Shown here one piece after another: positions 25,433-34,903 of a DNA stretch of 64,000 bases. Origin of the DNA: Aphanothece cf. minutissima CCALA 015 (GTDB lineage Bacteria; Cyanobacteriota; Cyanobacteriia; PCC-6307; Cyanobiaceae). Location of the stretch: assembly GCA_003003925.1 (NCBI GenBank), contig PVWP01000005.1, forward strand, positions 62,001 to 126,000, in the 5' to 3' direction. Within the stretch, counting starts at the first letter, position 1. Each line of letters opens with the position of its first letter. The translations under genes were made by a program, and so were the position numbers. The notes below the pieces were generated by a model. That model was given only the letters and a program-made list of their open reading frames with translations. It did not search any database and was not told where the DNA came from.

Positions 25433-26728
25433 TTATTGCGAACTGATGATAGGAGGTGTTGACTCGCCGCTAAGCAGCTTCGGCAGCAGTGTATCGCGCA
25501 GGTTGGTGAGGATGCGAGATTGATTGAGATTGGAAATCCAGTGTTCAAAAAGGGGGCGCACCATAGTAGAGAATCGCTCGACTAACACGGGCGGAGGAAG
25601 AATCACTCTCGTCTTTTCAACGATTCCTTTGCTGATATTCTGTTGAGCTGACCCGACTGCTTTGTTTTCCAGCTCTGTGATGGCTTCCAGCATTGTGCAG
25701 TAGTTGAAGAACGTGAAGCCCTGCTTGGGTATCAGTGCACAGACAGCTTGGTTCGTCGTCAGGTGACAAGAGATGAACGAGACTTGGCCCGCAGTTGCAC
25801 CGTATAGAGCAACCACGGTCGAGAAGGCAGGCACCCACTTCGCTGACGATTCCGCCAACCCTTCCTCGGTGATGAAGCTTTCCGTCGCGGTGATGATGGA
25901 TTGGCGAACTTCGCCTGAAGCGAGCCACGGAATGCTGCCGTCATCCCAATAGCGAGGTTCATTGCGACGCGGTGTCCCGCCATTCTGAATTTGTACGCAG
26001 CAGTCTTGGATTGTTCCAAGCTTCCATCCCTTCGGAATGTGGACGGTCTCGAAGCATTCCAAGCGCTCAGGGAAGAGGGCAGCAGTCCCAGGATCAATGC
26101 CAATTGGCTGCCGCCCATCCAGCTTGGCCCGCACAGGATCGAAATCCACGAACCAGCTCTGGAACAGCGCCCGAGCCATCGCCTCCAGCGTCGCGGTCAT
26201 CCGCCGGTTCAACTCGATCATGTCGTCCAACGCCCCAAGAACCGCCGCAATGGCTTTTTGCTCGGCGAGGGGCGGACAAGGGATCGGCAGTGCCTCAAGG
26301 AGTGGAATGCGTAGGTTGCTCACAGTTGAGCCAGTGCCTTCGTTCACCTTGATTTCGTGCTGAACCGTGTCTGACTGGATGGCATAAAGCAGAAATCGGG
26401 AGTCGCACTTCTCTGGATCTGGCCTCAGCATCACCATGCGCTGCCCGAGGCAACAGCGGAGATTATCGGGAATCATGCACACTTCGCCCATCGGCGCTTC
26501 GCGAGTGAGAACCAAGTCGCCAGATTTCAACCTTGCCCGTCGACTTCGCTGTTCGAAGTGAGCTTCATCGGTGTAGCTAGGCGAGCTTAGGTCGAGTCTG
26601 CCACCTCGGATATTCTGATTCCGAAGCACAATCACGCCGCTATCTCTCCACGCCGGTGTGGAGTGCGGGCAGTCGGCAATCTGTTCACAAAGTTCAGCTA
26701 GTGGTGATGACTTCCAATCACCCGCCAT
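25433..26728 (-). CDS. hsdS: Type I restriction-modification system specificity subunit S
   Basis: A 431-residue HsdS with two target-recognition domains: TRD1 about residues 1-150 and TRD2 about 230-370. The central conserved helix has [21 protein letters not shown] and [12 protein letters not shown]; the distal one ends [13 protein letters not shown]. It sets the bipartite DNA target. TRD2 is less GC-rich than TRD1, as expected for a domain exchanged by recombination (inference). It overlaps hsdM by 11 bp, and its stop is 3 bp from the CD-NTase start. Confidence 0.94.
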   Translation of the reverse strand: MAGDWKSSPLAELCEQIADCPHSTPAWRDSGVIVLRNQNIRGGRLDLSSPSYTDEAHFEQRSRRARLKSGDLVLTREAPMGEVCMIPDNLRCCLGQRMVMLRPDPEKCDSRFLLYAIQSDTVQHEIKVNEGTGSTVSNLRIPLLEALPIPCPPLAEQKAIAAVLGALDDMIELNRRMTATLEAMARALFQSWFVDFDPVRAKLDGRQPIGIDPGTAALFPERLECFETVHIPKGWKLGTIQDCCVQIQNGGTPRRNEPRYWDDGSIPWLASGEVRQSIITATESFITEEGLAESSAKWVPAFSTVVALYGATAGQVSFISCHLTTNQAVCALIPKQGFTFFNYCTMLEAITELENKAVGSAQQNISKGIVEKTRVILPPPVLVERFSTMVRPLFEHWISNLNQSRILTNLRDTLLPKLLSGESTPPIISSQ

Positions 26729-28529
26729 AACCCAGCCCCCTCAGGTTGGCTATGATGGCCTGCTCCAATTTCGCGGACTCGGCGAACTGGGCCTCCAGCT
26801 CCGCCACCAGCCGCGGCATCTTCTCCTCAAACGGCTCGCCGTCATCTTCCACCTCCTCCGCCCCCACATACCGCCCCGGAGTCAGCACGTGGCCATGGGC
26901 AGCAATCTCAGCGGTGGTGGCCGATTTGCAGAACCCCGGCACATCGTCGTAACTGCCAGAGCCGTTGGCGTCCCGCCACCGGTGGAAGGTACCGCTGATC
27001 TTCTCCAGATCAGCCTTCAGTAGCTCCCGGTGCACCCGATCGATCAAGGTGCCGAGCTTGCGGGCATCGATGAACAGGGTGTGGCCGCGCCGATCGCGGA
27101 AGCCCCGCTGGCTGTCGGCAGCCTTGCTCTTGGCCAGGAACCAGAGGCACACCGGAATCTGGGTGCTGTAGAAGAGCTGGCCGGGCAGGGCCACCATGCA
27201 GTCCACCAGATCGGCCTCGATCAGGCCGCGGCGGATCTCGCCTTCGCCGCTCTGGTTGGAGCTCATGCTGCCGTTGGCGAGCACAAAGCCGGCCATGCCC
27301 TGCGGCGCCAGGTGGTGGATAAAGTGCTGCACCCAGGCGAAGTTGGCATTGCCCTTGGGTGGCACGCCGAACTGCCAGCGCACGTCATCGTCCTTGCGGA
27401 ACCAGTCGGAGTCGTTGAACGGCGGGTTGGCGAGCACGTAATCGGCCCGCAGATCGGGATGCAGGTCGCGGCGGAAGCTGTCGGCGTGCTCGGCGCCGAA
27501 GTCGGCCTCGATGCCGCGCAGGGCCAGGTTCATCACCGCCAGGCGGCGGGTGGTGGCGTTGCTCTCCTGGCCGTAGATGGAAATATCACCCAGCTTGCCG
27601 CCGTGGCTTTCCACGAACTTCTCGCTCTGCACGAACATGCCGCCGGAGCCGCAGCAGGGGTCGTAGATGCGGCCCTTGTAGGGCTCCAGCATCTCCACCA
27701 GGCAACGCACCACACAGCTCGGCGTGTAGAACTGGCCGCCATTCTTGCCCTCGGCCGACGCAAAGCGGGTGAGGAAGTATTCGTACACCCGGCCCAGCAG
27801 ATCCACCGAGCGATGGGTTTGCTCACCCTCGCTGGCGGCGGTGAGTTCGATCGTGGCGATCACATCGATCAGCTCGCCCAGACGTTGCTTGTCGAGGGCA
27901 GGCCGGGCGTAGTCCTTCGGCAGTACCCCTTTGAGTCGTGGGTTGTCGCGCTCGATCGCCACCATGGCGTCGTCCACCAGCTTGCCGATCGTGGCCTCCC
28001 TGGCGTTGGCCTGCAGGTGGCTCCAGCGGGCCTCGGCCGGCACCCAGAACACGTTCTCGGCCTTGTATTCGTCGGGGTCTTCCGGGTTGGCGCCCTCGTA
28101 GTCGCCAACACCGGCCAGCAGCTTGACGCGGTGCTCTTCAAAGCTGTCGGAGATGTACTTGAGGAAGATCAGGCCGAGCACCACGTGCTTGTACTCGGCC
28201 GCGTCCATGTTGTTGCGCAGCTTGTCGGCCGTGAGCCAGAGCTTGGCCTCGAAGCCCAGGTTGGCGGTGCCGTTGCCGGTGGCCTTGGCCTTGCGGCCGG
28301 TGCTGGCCGGTGCCGCCGCCTGGGCCACCGGCTCGGCGCCCACCAGGGACACGCTGTCGCTGCGGCCCCGGCCGCGCACCACGATCCCTTTGGCCACCAG
28401 GGCTGCCTTCACCTCTTCGTAGAGGGCCTCGCCCCAGCCGAGTGCCTCGCGCAGCACCGTGTTCTTGGCGGGGCTGCCGGCCGTTCCAAGGGCTTCGAGG
28501 AAGTCGTTCAGCTGATCCTGATCGGGCAT
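26718..28529 (-). CDS. hsdM: Type I restriction-modification system methyltransferase subunit M
   Basis: A 603-residue N6-adenine methyltransferase. SAM-binding motif I is [10 protein letters not shown] (around residues 289-298) and catalytic motif IV is NPPF (around 366-370); the N-terminal helical HsdM domain ([21 protein letters not shown]) precedes them. The first 90 residues are a poorly conserved extension. ATG at 28529 is the first plausible start; a longer frame would run through the palindrome at 28621. First gene of the minus-strand island operon. Confidence 0.95.
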   Translation of the reverse strand: MPDQDQLNDFLEALGTAGSPAKNTVLREALGWGEALYEEVKAALVAKGIVVRGRGRSDSVSLVGAEPVAQAAAPASTGRKAKATGNGTANLGFEAKLWLTADKLRNNMDAAEYKHVVLGLIFLKYISDSFEEHRVKLLAGVGDYEGANPEDPDEYKAENVFWVPAEARWSHLQANAREATIGKLVDDAMVAIERDNPRLKGVLPKDYARPALDKQRLGELIDVIATIELTAASEGEQTHRSVDLLGRVYEYFLTRFASAEGKNGGQFYTPSCVVRCLVEMLEPYKGRIYDPCCGSGGMFVQSEKFVESHGGKLGDISIYGQESNATTRRLAVMNLALRGIEADFGAEHADSFRRDLHPDLRADYVLANPPFNDSDWFRKDDDVRWQFGVPPKGNANFAWVQHFIHHLAPQGMAGFVLANGSMSSNQSGEGEIRRGLIEADLVDCMVALPGQLFYSTQIPVCLWFLAKSKAADSQRGFRDRRGHTLFIDARKLGTLIDRVHRELLKADLEKISGTFHRWRDANGSGSYDDVPGFCKSATTAEIAAHGHVLTPGRYVGAEEVEDDGEPFEEKMPRLVAELEAQFAESAKLEQAIIANLRGLGYGG

Positions 28530-28620
28530 CGAGGGATCAGGTGGGGCATCGATGGGGGGAGTCTGCCTGCTGCCGGGGGGTTGTGGGGGTTCCGCCGATA
28601 CCAGCCAGCCGGCCTCCCGT

Positions 28621-28649
28621 CCACCTGTGCCAGGATCTGGCACAGGTGG
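28621..28649. promoter_or_regulatory. Perfect 13-bp inverted repeat, probable antitoxin operator
   Basis: CCACCTGTGCCAG is followed by 3 bp and its exact complement CTGGCACAGGTGG. It ends 10 bases before the RHH antitoxin start and 91 bases upstream of the divergent hsdM start. RHH antitoxins bind such dyads to repress their own operon. No T run follows, so it is not a terminator. Confidence 0.65.
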
Positions 28650-28659
28650 CAGGTGTTGC

Positions 28660-28878
28660 ATGCGGGAAAGCATTTCCATCAGCCTGCCGGCGGATCTCAA
28701 GGACGAGCTCGACCAGGCCACGGCCGCCGAGGGGATCTCTCGCAGCGATCTGGTCCGCGACGCCCTGCGGGCCTACCTCCTGGCACTCCGCTTCAGGGCC
28801 TTGCGGGCCACCATGCGTCCGTACGCAGAGGCCCAGGGGGTCTTCACCGATGAAGACGTCTTCCGCCTGGTGTCGTGA
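28660..28878 (+). CDS. CopG/RHH family antitoxin
   Basis: A 72-residue protein. [20 protein letters not shown] forms the ribbon strand and first helix, and [15 protein letters not shown] the second, the classic ribbon-helix-helix DNA-binding fold. The C-terminal part probably wraps the PIN toxin. Its stop overlaps the toxin start by 4 bp (GTGA). Confidence 0.85.
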   Translation: MRESISISLPADLKDELDQATAAEGISRSDLVRDALRAYLLALRFRALRATMRPYAEAQGVFTDEDVFRLVS

Positions 28879-29288
28879 GGCTGGTGCTCGACACCAATGT
28901 GCTGCTGGCCGCCTTTCTGTCCCGTGGCGCTTGCCACGATCTGCTCGAGCATGCCCAGCAGCACCATCAGATCGTGCTGTCCGCCTTCATTCTTGAGGAG
29001 TTCAGCTCCAAGCTGGCCGGCAAATTTCGTGTGCCAGGGCCTGTCATCGACTCCGCAACCCAGCTGCTGACGGCGACGGCGGAACTCGTTGTGCCCGTGC
29101 CTCTGGCTGCACCCGTCTGCCGCGATCCGGACGACGACTGGATTCTGGCCACGGCCCTGGCTGGTGCCTGTGGCTGTCTCGTTACCGGTGACAAGGATCT
29201 CCTCGCCATCGAGGAGCACGCCGGCTGCAGGATCCTCGCCCCAGCGGCGTTCTGGCGCTTCGAGGCCGATCAGTCAGAAGGTCGATGA
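28875..29288 (+). CDS. PIN domain toxin (COG1569-type)
   Basis: A 137-residue putative endoribonuclease. Acidic residues of the PIN active site are visible: D6 in [10 protein letters not shown]42 in LEEF, and D84/D86 in [10 protein letters not shown], with D105 in [11 protein letters not shown] toxins cleave RNA when freed from the antitoxin. GTG start overlapping the RHH stop. Its own 3' end overlaps pdxH by 4 bp. Confidence 0.86.
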   Translation: MRLVLDTNVLLAAFLSRGACHDLLEHAQQHHQIVLSAFILEEFSSKLAGKFRVPGPVIDSATQLLTATAELVVPVPLAAPVCRDPDDDWILATALAGACGCLVTGDKDLLAIEEHAGCRILAPAAFWRFEADQSEGR

Positions 29289-29956
29289 GCGTGCCCCCCA
29301 CCGATCCCGCCCAGCTGCGCCGCGACTACCGGAGCCAGGCGCTGCGGCGGGGCGATCTGGCGGCCGATCCGGTGGAGCAGTTCCGGCGCTGGTTCGATCA
29401 GGCGGTGGCCGCCGCTCTGGACGAGCCCAACGCCATGGTGCTGGGCACCAGCGATGGGGTGCGCCCCAGCGCCCGCACGGTGCTGCTCAAGGCCTTCGAC
29501 GAACGGGGCTTCGCCTTCTTCACCCACTACGAAAGCCGCAAGGCCAGCGAGATCGCCGCCCATCCGGAGGTGAGCCTGCTGTTTCCCTGGTACGGGCTGG
29601 AGCGGCAGGTGGCCATCCTGGGCCGGGCCGAGCGGATCAGCGCCGCCGAATCGCTGGCCTACTTCCTGTCGCGCCCCGTCGGCAGCCGGCTGGGGGCCTG
29701 GGTGTCGCAGCAGAGCGCCGTGATCAGCTCCCGCTCGATCCTGGAGATGCAGTGGGACGCCATGAAGCGCCGCTTCGCCGATGGCGAGGTGCCGCTGCCG
29801 CCGGCCTGGGGCGGCCTGCGGGTGGTGCCGTTCGAGTTCGAGTTCTGGCAGGGACGCAGCAACCGCCTGCACGATCGCTTCCGCTACCGGCCCGCCGAGC
29901 CGGCCGGAGAGGAGGGCAGAGGCGCGGCCTGGACCATCGAGAGGCTGGCGCCCTGA
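29285..29956 (+). CDS. pdxH: Pyridoxamine 5'-phosphate oxidase
   Basis: A 223-residue FMN enzyme that converts pyridoxamine or pyridoxine phosphate to PLP. The family elements [33 protein letters not shown], the active-site region [16 protein letters not shown] and the C-terminal [13 protein letters not shown](R)Y are all present, so the protein is complete. ATG at 29285 overlaps the PIN toxin stop. Confidence 0.94.
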   Translation: MSVPPTDPAQLRRDYRSQALRRGDLAADPVEQFRRWFDQAVAAALDEPNAMVLGTSDGVRPSARTVLLKAFDERGFAFFTHYESRKASEIAAHPEVSLLFPWYGLERQVAILGRAERISAAESLAYFLSRPVGSRLGAWVSQQSAVISSRSILEMQWDAMKRRFADGEVPLPPAWGGLRVVPFEFEFWQGRSNRLHDRFRYRPAEPAGEEGRGAAWTIERLAP

Positions 29957-29962
29957 GGCACT

Positions 29963-29978
29963 ATGCGGCTATGCTCAT
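29963..29978. promoter_or_regulatory. Candidate sulfide-response operator (5-6-5 dyad) before persulfide dioxygenase
   Basis: ATGCG-GCTATG-CTCAT, an imperfect dyad (4 of 5 pairs) 22 bases before the ATG at 30001. It has the same arm and spacer lengths as the elements at 36924 and 39114. Confidence 0.4.
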
Positions 29979-30000
29979 AACAGTTGATGGCTGATCGCCC

Positions 30001-31122
30001 ATGGCTGTCGCACCCGCGCCTTCCCTGTCCCTCGCCGCCGCCGCCGGGGGCGGCCCGCTGCTGTTCCGCCAGCTGTTCGACGCCGACACCGGCACCTTCA
30101 CCTATCTGCTGGCGGATGTGGCCAGCCGCCAGGCCCTGCTGATCGATTCCGTCTTCGAGCAGCACGACCGCGACCTCTCCCTGATCCGGGAGCTGGGCGT
30201 CGAGCTGGTGGCCTCGATCGACACCCACGCCCATGCCGACCACGTGACCGGCAGCTGGCTGATGCACGAGGCCACCGGCTGCGCCATCGGCCTGGCCGCC
30301 TGCGTCGGCGCCGAGAACGTCACCCGCCCCCTGAAGCACGGCGATCGCGTCCTCTTCGGCGGCCGCCACGTGGAGGTGCGCGCCACCCCCGGCCACACCG
30401 ACGGCTGCCTCAGCTTCGTTCTCGACGACCACACGATGGCCTTCACCGGCGACGCCCTGCTGGTGCGGGGCTGCGGCCGCTGCGACTTCCAGCAAGGCAA
30501 CGCCCACACCCTCTGGGCCTCGATCACCGGGCAGATCCTCACCCTCCCCGACCACTGCCTGCTCTACCCCGGCCACGACTACACCGGCCGCAGCGTCACC
30601 TCCGTCACCGAGGAGAAGGCCTTCAACGCCCGCCTCGGCGGCCACGCCACCGAGCGGGACTTCGTCGGCCACATGGAGAACATGCGGCTGCCCCATCCCC
30701 ACCGGATCGCCCAGGCCCTGCCCGGCAACATGCGCTCCGGCAAGCCCCGCGAGGCCAGCGCCGCACCGGCCTGGGCGCCCATGGCCCGCAGCTACGCCGG
30801 GCTGCCCGAACTCAGCCCCGCCTGGGTGGCCGCCCATCGCGGCGATGTCACCGTGCTGGATGTGCGCTCCGCCGAGGAATACGACGGACCGGACGGGCAC
30901 GTGGGCGGCAGCCTGCTGATCCCCCTGCCGGAGCTGGAGAACCGTGCCGGCGAGATCCCCACCGATCGCCCCCTGGTGGTGGTCTGCCATTCGGGCAGCC
31001 GCTCCGCCCTGGCCACCCAGCAGCTGCTCAAGGCCGGCCGGACGCAGGTGGCCAACCTCCATGGCGGCCTGAGCCGCTGGGCCGCCGAAGGCTTCCCGCT
31101 GGAGGGCGTCCTCCAGGCCTGA
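30001..31122 (+). CDS. MBL-fold persulfide dioxygenase (ETHE1-like) fused to rhodanese
   Basis: A 373-residue two-domain enzyme. The metallo-beta-lactamase part has H76-x-H78-x-D80-H81 (THAHADH), the later ligands in TPGHTDG and YPGHDYTG, and the ETHE1 pattern CGRCDFQQGN. The C-terminal rhodanese domain (about 275-373) has an active loop with C329 in VCHSGSRS. It would oxidise glutathione persulfide to sulfite and transfer sulfur. Together with SQR at 37011 it completes mitochondrial-style sulfide oxidation. A candidate operator lies just upstream. Confidence 0.9.
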   Translation: MAVAPAPSLSLAAAAGGGPLLFRQLFDADTGTFTYLLADVASRQALLIDSVFEQHDRDLSLIRELGVELVASIDTHAHADHVTGSWLMHEATGCAIGLAACVGAENVTRPLKHGDRVLFGGRHVEVRATPGHTDGCLSFVLDDHTMAFTGDALLVRGCGRCDFQQGNAHTLWASITGQILTLPDHCLLYPGHDYTGRSVTSVTEEKAFNARLGGHATERDFVGHMENMRLPHPHRIAQALPGNMRSGKPREASAAPAWAPMARSYAGLPELSPAWVAAHRGDVTVLDVRSAEEYDGPDGHVGGSLLIPLPELENRAGEIPTDRPLVVVCHSGSRSALATQQLLKAGRTQVANLHGGLSRWAAEGFPLEGVLQA

Positions 31123-31163
31123 AGCGCCGCCAAGTGAATGCCATCCCCTTGCTTCTTCCCTCC

Positions 31164-31703
31164 ATGACCACCACGACCATGACCACCACAGCCACCCCCA
31201 GCCGCATCAGCGCCCACGACCTCGCCGAACGGCTGGCGGCCGGTGACGTCACCGTGATCGATGTGCGCGAGCCGATGGAGTTCGTCACCGGCCACATCGC
31301 CGGCAGCCTCAACGTCCCCCTCTCGCGCCTGGCCCAGGCCGACCTGCCCCGCGGCCCGCTGGTGCTGGTCTGCCAGAGCGGCAACCGCAGCGGCAAGGGC
31401 CTCGCCCAGCTGCTCCAGCAGGGCCATCCCCACCCCGTCGCCGACCTCCTCGGTGGCGTGCCCGCCTGGCAGCAGGCCGGCTTCCCGGTGCGCCAGCTCA
31501 AGGGGGCGCCGCTGCCGCTGATGCGCCAGGTGCAGATCGTCGCCGGCAGCCTGGTGCTGCTGGGGGTGATCCTGTCCCAGGCCGTGGCCCCCGGCTGGAT
31601 CTGGCTGAGCGGCTTCGTGGGGGCCGGGCTCACCTTCGCGGGCATCTCAGGCTTCTGCGGCATGGCCCGCCTGCTGGCCGCCATGCCCTGGAACCGGGTG
31701 TAG
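31164..31703 (+). CDS. Rhodanese with C-terminal DUF2892 membrane domain (YgaP-like)
   Basis: A 179-residue protein: rhodanese domain with DVREPMEFVTGHIAGS and active Cys in LVCQSGNRSGKG, then two transmembrane helices of DUF2892 (IVAGSLVLLGVILSQ; ISGFCGMARLLAAMPW). YgaP-type proteins handle sulfane sulfur at the membrane. ATG at 31164 is preferred; GTG at 31134 would add ten residues. It follows the dioxygenase by about 40 bp. Its last 57 bp overlap the convergent methyltransferase. Confidence 0.88.
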   Translation: MTTTTMTTTATPSRISAHDLAERLAAGDVTVIDVREPMEFVTGHIAGSLNVPLSRLAQADLPRGPLVLVCQSGNRSGKGLAQLLQQGHPHPVADLLGGVPAWQQAGFPVRQLKGAPLPLMRQVQIVAGSLVLLGVILSQAVAPGWIWLSGFVGAGLTFAGISGFCGMARLLAAMPWNRV

Positions 31704-32336
31704 CGGCCGGCGCCACAGGCCCAGCCATTCGTCCGGGCGCTGGTCCACCGAACCGGTGGCCGGCTCCCACACCTCAGCCACCAGCCCCGCCTCGCCCAGC
31801 TGGGCGGCCACCGCCTGCGGGTCACTGCCCCAGGGCGGACCCCCTGGCCGGGGGTGGCACCAGAACAGTCCCAGCAGCCAGCTGCCCGGAGCCAGCAAGC
31901 GGCACACGGTGGCGATGTAGTCGTCGCGGCGGCCCGGATCGATGGCGCAGAAGCAGGTGTGCTCCACCACCCCACCGAGGCTGCCGGGCGCCAGCCCCGC
32001 CGCCTCCAGGGCCGGCCGGTCGAACAGGTCGGCCTGCAGCCAGCGCAGGCCGGGCCGGTCGTCGCCGTGCCGCGCCCGCGCTTCCGTCACCGCCTCGCCG
32101 CTGAAATCCAGGCCGATGGCCGCGAAGCCCAGCTGCTCGAGCAGGGCGGCCTCATGGCCGCGGCCACAGCCCGGCACCAGCACCGGGCCGGGGGGCCGGG
32201 GGGCCAGCGGATGGCTGCGCAGAAATGCCTCCAGCGGCGGAGCCGGCCGGCCCAGTTCCCAGCCGTCGGTGCCCTGGCGGTAGCGCTGGTCCCAGTGGCT
32301 GGCCGCCGCGGGGCTGGCCGGTTCGGAGCGGTTCAT
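31647..32336 (-). CDS. Class I SAM-dependent methyltransferase, TPMT family
   Basis: A 229-residue enzyme. SAM motif VLVPGCGRGHEA, FAAIGLDFSGEAV and the TPMT-type VVEHTCFCAIDP followed by LFWCHPRPGGPPWG identify the thiopurine/thiol methyltransferase family, which also methylates sulfide, selenium and halides. Placed among sulfur genes, an S-methylation role is plausible. The natural family end DEWLGLWRR is followed by about 20 extra residues that run into the rhodanese gene on the other strand. Confidence 0.83.
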   Translation of the reverse strand: MNRSEPASPAAASHWDQRYRQGTDGWELGRPAPPLEAFLRSHPLAPRPPGPVLVPGCGRGHEAALLEQLGFAAIGLDFSGEAVTEARARHGDDRPGLRWLQADLFDRPALEAAGLAPGSLGGVVEHTCFCAIDPGRRDDYIATVCRLLAPGSWLLGLFWCHPRPGGPPWGSDPQAVAAQLGEAGLVAEVWEPATGSVDQRPDEWLGLWRRPLHPVPGHGGQQAGHAAEA

Positions 32337-32456
32337 GGCTTCAGCATGGCCTGGCCGCCGGGTCGTTCAGGGGCGAGATGTGTTCATCCGCTCACTACGG
32401 CATCGTGATGCCAGCACTCCATTGCAGGCTGGCCGCCTGACCGTGGCGCCTCCCCG

Positions 32457-33854
32457 ATGGACTGGCTTGCCGACACCGTCGTTCTTTCGCGCCTGCAGTT
32501 CGCGTTGACGGCGATCTTCCACATGCTCTGGCCCGTGCTGTCCACCGGCCTGGCGATCTTTCTGGTGATTCTCGAAGCCCTCTGGCTGCGCACCCAGAAC
32601 CCCCTCTACTACCGGCAGGCCCGCTTCTGGGCCAAGCTCTACGTGCTCAACTTCGGCATCGGCGTGGCCTCGGGGCTGCCGATGGAGTTCCAGTTCGGCA
32701 CCAACTGGGCGCCGCTTTCGGAGTTCGTGGGTGACTTCTTCGGGGCCGTGCTCGGCTTCGAGGGCGCCATGGCCTTCATGCTTGAGGCGGGTTTCCTCGG
32801 CATCATGCTGTTCGGGTGGAACCGGGTGCCGCCGGTGATCCATTTCCTCTCCACCGTGATGGTGGCCTTCGGCGCCAACCTCTCGGTGTTCTGGATCCTG
32901 AGCGCCAATTCCTGGCTGCAGACCCCCGCCGGCGGCAGCTTCAGCCAGGGCCATTTCCACGTGGAGAACTACTTCAGCGCCATCAACAACCCCTTCATGC
33001 TGCGCAGTGTGCTGCACATGAGCCTGGCCACGGTGGAAACCTCGATGCTGGTGGTGGCGGCGATCAGCGCCTGGTCGCTGCTGTCGGGCAAGGCCGAGGC
33101 CTTCTTCTCCTTCTCCTTCCGCCTCGCCCTGGTGGTCCTGCTGGTGGTGGCTCCCCTTCAGATCGTGGCGGGCCACGAAAGCGGCCTGCAGGTGGCCGAG
33201 CATCAGCCCACCAAGCTGGCCGCCATGGAGGCGCTCTGGGAGAACCAGGCCGCCGGCGAGGCTCCCCCCTGGACCGTGATCGCCGCGCCCGATGAGAACG
33301 GCGGTCGCAACCGCTGGGCGCTGGGCCTGCCCGGCGGGCTCAGCTGGATCCTCGAAGGCCGGCCTCGGCTCAGCCAGGACGTGCGCGGTCTGAACAGCTG
33401 GCCCGCCGACCAGCGGCCCCGCATGGTGGGGCTGATCTTCTACGCCTTCCGCCTGATGGCGGGCATCGGCATCGCCGTCGCCGCCCTGATGGGCCTGACC
33501 GTGCTGCTGTGGTGGCGCACCGGCCTGACGCCCGAGTTCTTCCGCCGTCAGGCCTGGCTGAGCTGGTGCTGGATCCTGGCCGCGCCGGCCGGCTACCTGG
33601 CGATCGAGTCCGGCTGGATCGTGCGCTGCGTCGGCCGTCAGCCCTGGACGGTCTACGGCCAGCTGCGCACCTCCGAGGCCGCCTCCCAGCTGCCGGCCCA
33701 GGAAGTGCTGATCAGCCTCAGCAGCTTCACGCTGCTCTACGGAGCGCTGCTGCTGTTCGCCCTGTTCTTCGGCGCCCGGATCATCCGCAAGGGTCCCGAT
33801 CTCACCCTGGAACCACCGACGGGTCCCGTCCGCGCCGCCACCTCCGCCTCCTGA
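32457..33854 (+). CDS. cydA: Cytochrome bd quinol oxidase subunit I
   Basis: A 465-residue polytopic protein with about nine helices. Heme ligand His in the first helix (AIFHMLWP), the quinol-loop region GHESGLQVAEHQPTK, and the C-terminal GRQPW motif are present. The short Q loop is of the CIO/cyanobacterial type. In the usual GWxxxExGRQPW the glutamate is replaced by C391 (GWIVRCVGRQPW). The enzyme reduces oxygen with high affinity, pumps no protons, and in other bacteria tolerates sulfide. Confidence 0.94.
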   Translation: MDWLADTVVLSRLQFALTAIFHMLWPVLSTGLAIFLVILEALWLRTQNPLYYRQARFWAKLYVLNFGIGVASGLPMEFQFGTNWAPLSEFVGDFFGAVLGFEGAMAFMLEAGFLGIMLFGWNRVPPVIHFLSTVMVAFGANLSVFWILSANSWLQTPAGGSFSQGHFHVENYFSAINNPFMLRSVLHMSLATVETSMLVVAAISAWSLLSGKAEAFFSFSFRLALVVLLVVAPLQIVAGHESGLQVAEHQPTKLAAMEALWENQAAGEAPPWTVIAAPDENGGRNRWALGLPGGLSWILEGRPRLSQDVRGLNSWPADQRPRMVGLIFYAFRLMAGIGIAVAALMGLTVLLWWRTGLTPEFFRRQAWLSWCWILAAPAGYLAIESGWIVRCVGRQPWTVYGQLRTSEAASQLPAQEVLISLSSFTLLYGALLLFALFFGARIIRKGPDLTLEPPTGPVRAATSAS

Positions 33855-33881
33855 TCCCCCTTCCCCGATGGCCACGGACTG

Positions 33882-34895
33882 ATGGAATTCCTGGATGTCT
33901 TCATGCCAGTGGTCTGGTTCGTGATCCTGGCCCTGTTCCTGCTGCTCTACGTGATCCTCGACGGCTTCGATCTGGGGGTTGGGATCCTGTCGCTCACCTC
34001 CCCCAGTGAGAAGCAGCGCACGCTGCTGATGGCCTCGCTGGGTTCGATCTGGGATGCCAACGAAACCTGGCTGGTGCTGATGGGCGGGGCGCTGTTCGGC
34101 GCCTTTCCCCTCGCCTACGGCACGATCCTCAAGGCCCTCTACGGGCCGATCTACCTGATGATCCTCGGCCTGATCCTGCGGGCCGTGGCCTTCGAGTTCC
34201 GCGAGAATGCCATCAACAAGCGGCCCTGGAACCTCACCTTCGGCATCGGCAGCCTGCTGGCCGCCGCGTCCCAGGGGATCTGCCTCGGCACCGTGCTCTC
34301 CGGCCTGCCCACCGACGCCGATGGGCATTTCATCGGCTCCCCCTGGATCTGGGTCAACGGCAGCAGCCTGGTGGTGGCCCTCACCCTGATCCAGGGGTAC
34401 GTGCTGATCGGCTCCACCTACCTGATCCTCAAGACCAGCGGCGAGCTGCAGCAGCTGCACGTGCGCACCGCCCGGCTGGCGGCCGCCACCACCCTGGGCG
34501 GGGCCCTGCTGATCACCGTCACCTCCCCCTTCGTGTCGGAAACCCTGCGGTCGCGCCTCTTCGATCCGGCCTTTCTGCCCTTCTTCGTGCTGCTGCCCCT
34601 GCTCGGCATCACCCTGATCGTGCAGCTGTTCCGCAGCCTCGCCCTGGGTCAGGAGGTGTGGCCGTTCGTCTATACGGTGCTGCTGTTCGTGCTCAGCTTC
34701 GCGGGCCTGGGCGTGATGGTGTTTCCGGCGATCATTCCACCATCAGTCACGATTTTTGAAGCCTCGTCTTCGGTCACCTCCATGGTGTTCATGTTGACCT
34801 TCATCGGGGTTCTGATTCCGATCATGCTCTTTTACAACATCTACAACTACATCGCCTTCAGCGGCAAGGTCGACGCTGAACTCGACCAGGCCTGA
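33882..34895 (+). CDS. cydB: Cytochrome bd quinol oxidase subunit II
   Basis: A 337-residue protein with eight or more helices. The start MEFLDVFMPVVWF, then YVILDGFDLGVG and DANETWLVLMGGALFGAFP, is diagnostic for CydB. It lies 27 bp after cydA and 8 bp before the secreted rhodanese, so all three are likely one transcript. Confidence 0.95.
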   Translation: MEFLDVFMPVVWFVILALFLLLYVILDGFDLGVGILSLTSPSEKQRTLLMASLGSIWDANETWLVLMGGALFGAFPLAYGTILKALYGPIYLMILGLILRAVAFEFRENAINKRPWNLTFGIGSLLAAASQGICLGTVLSGLPTDADGHFIGSPWIWVNGSSLVVALTLIQGYVLIGSTYLILKTSGELQQLHVRTARLAAATTLGGALLITVTSPFVSETLRSRLFDPAFLPFFVLLPLLGITLIVQLFRSLALGQEVWPFVYTVLLFVLSFAGLGVMVFPAIIPPSVTIFEASSSVTSMVFMLTFIGVLIPIMLFYNIYNYIAFSGKVDAELDQA

Positions 34896-34903
34896 ACCGA
34901 CCC

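Noticed and set aside
27030..28853. A 607-codon plus-strand open frame opposite hsdM
   Set aside because: hsdM has intact methyltransferase motifs; the opposite frame is an Ala/Val/His/Gln-rich shadow typical of GC-rich DNA.
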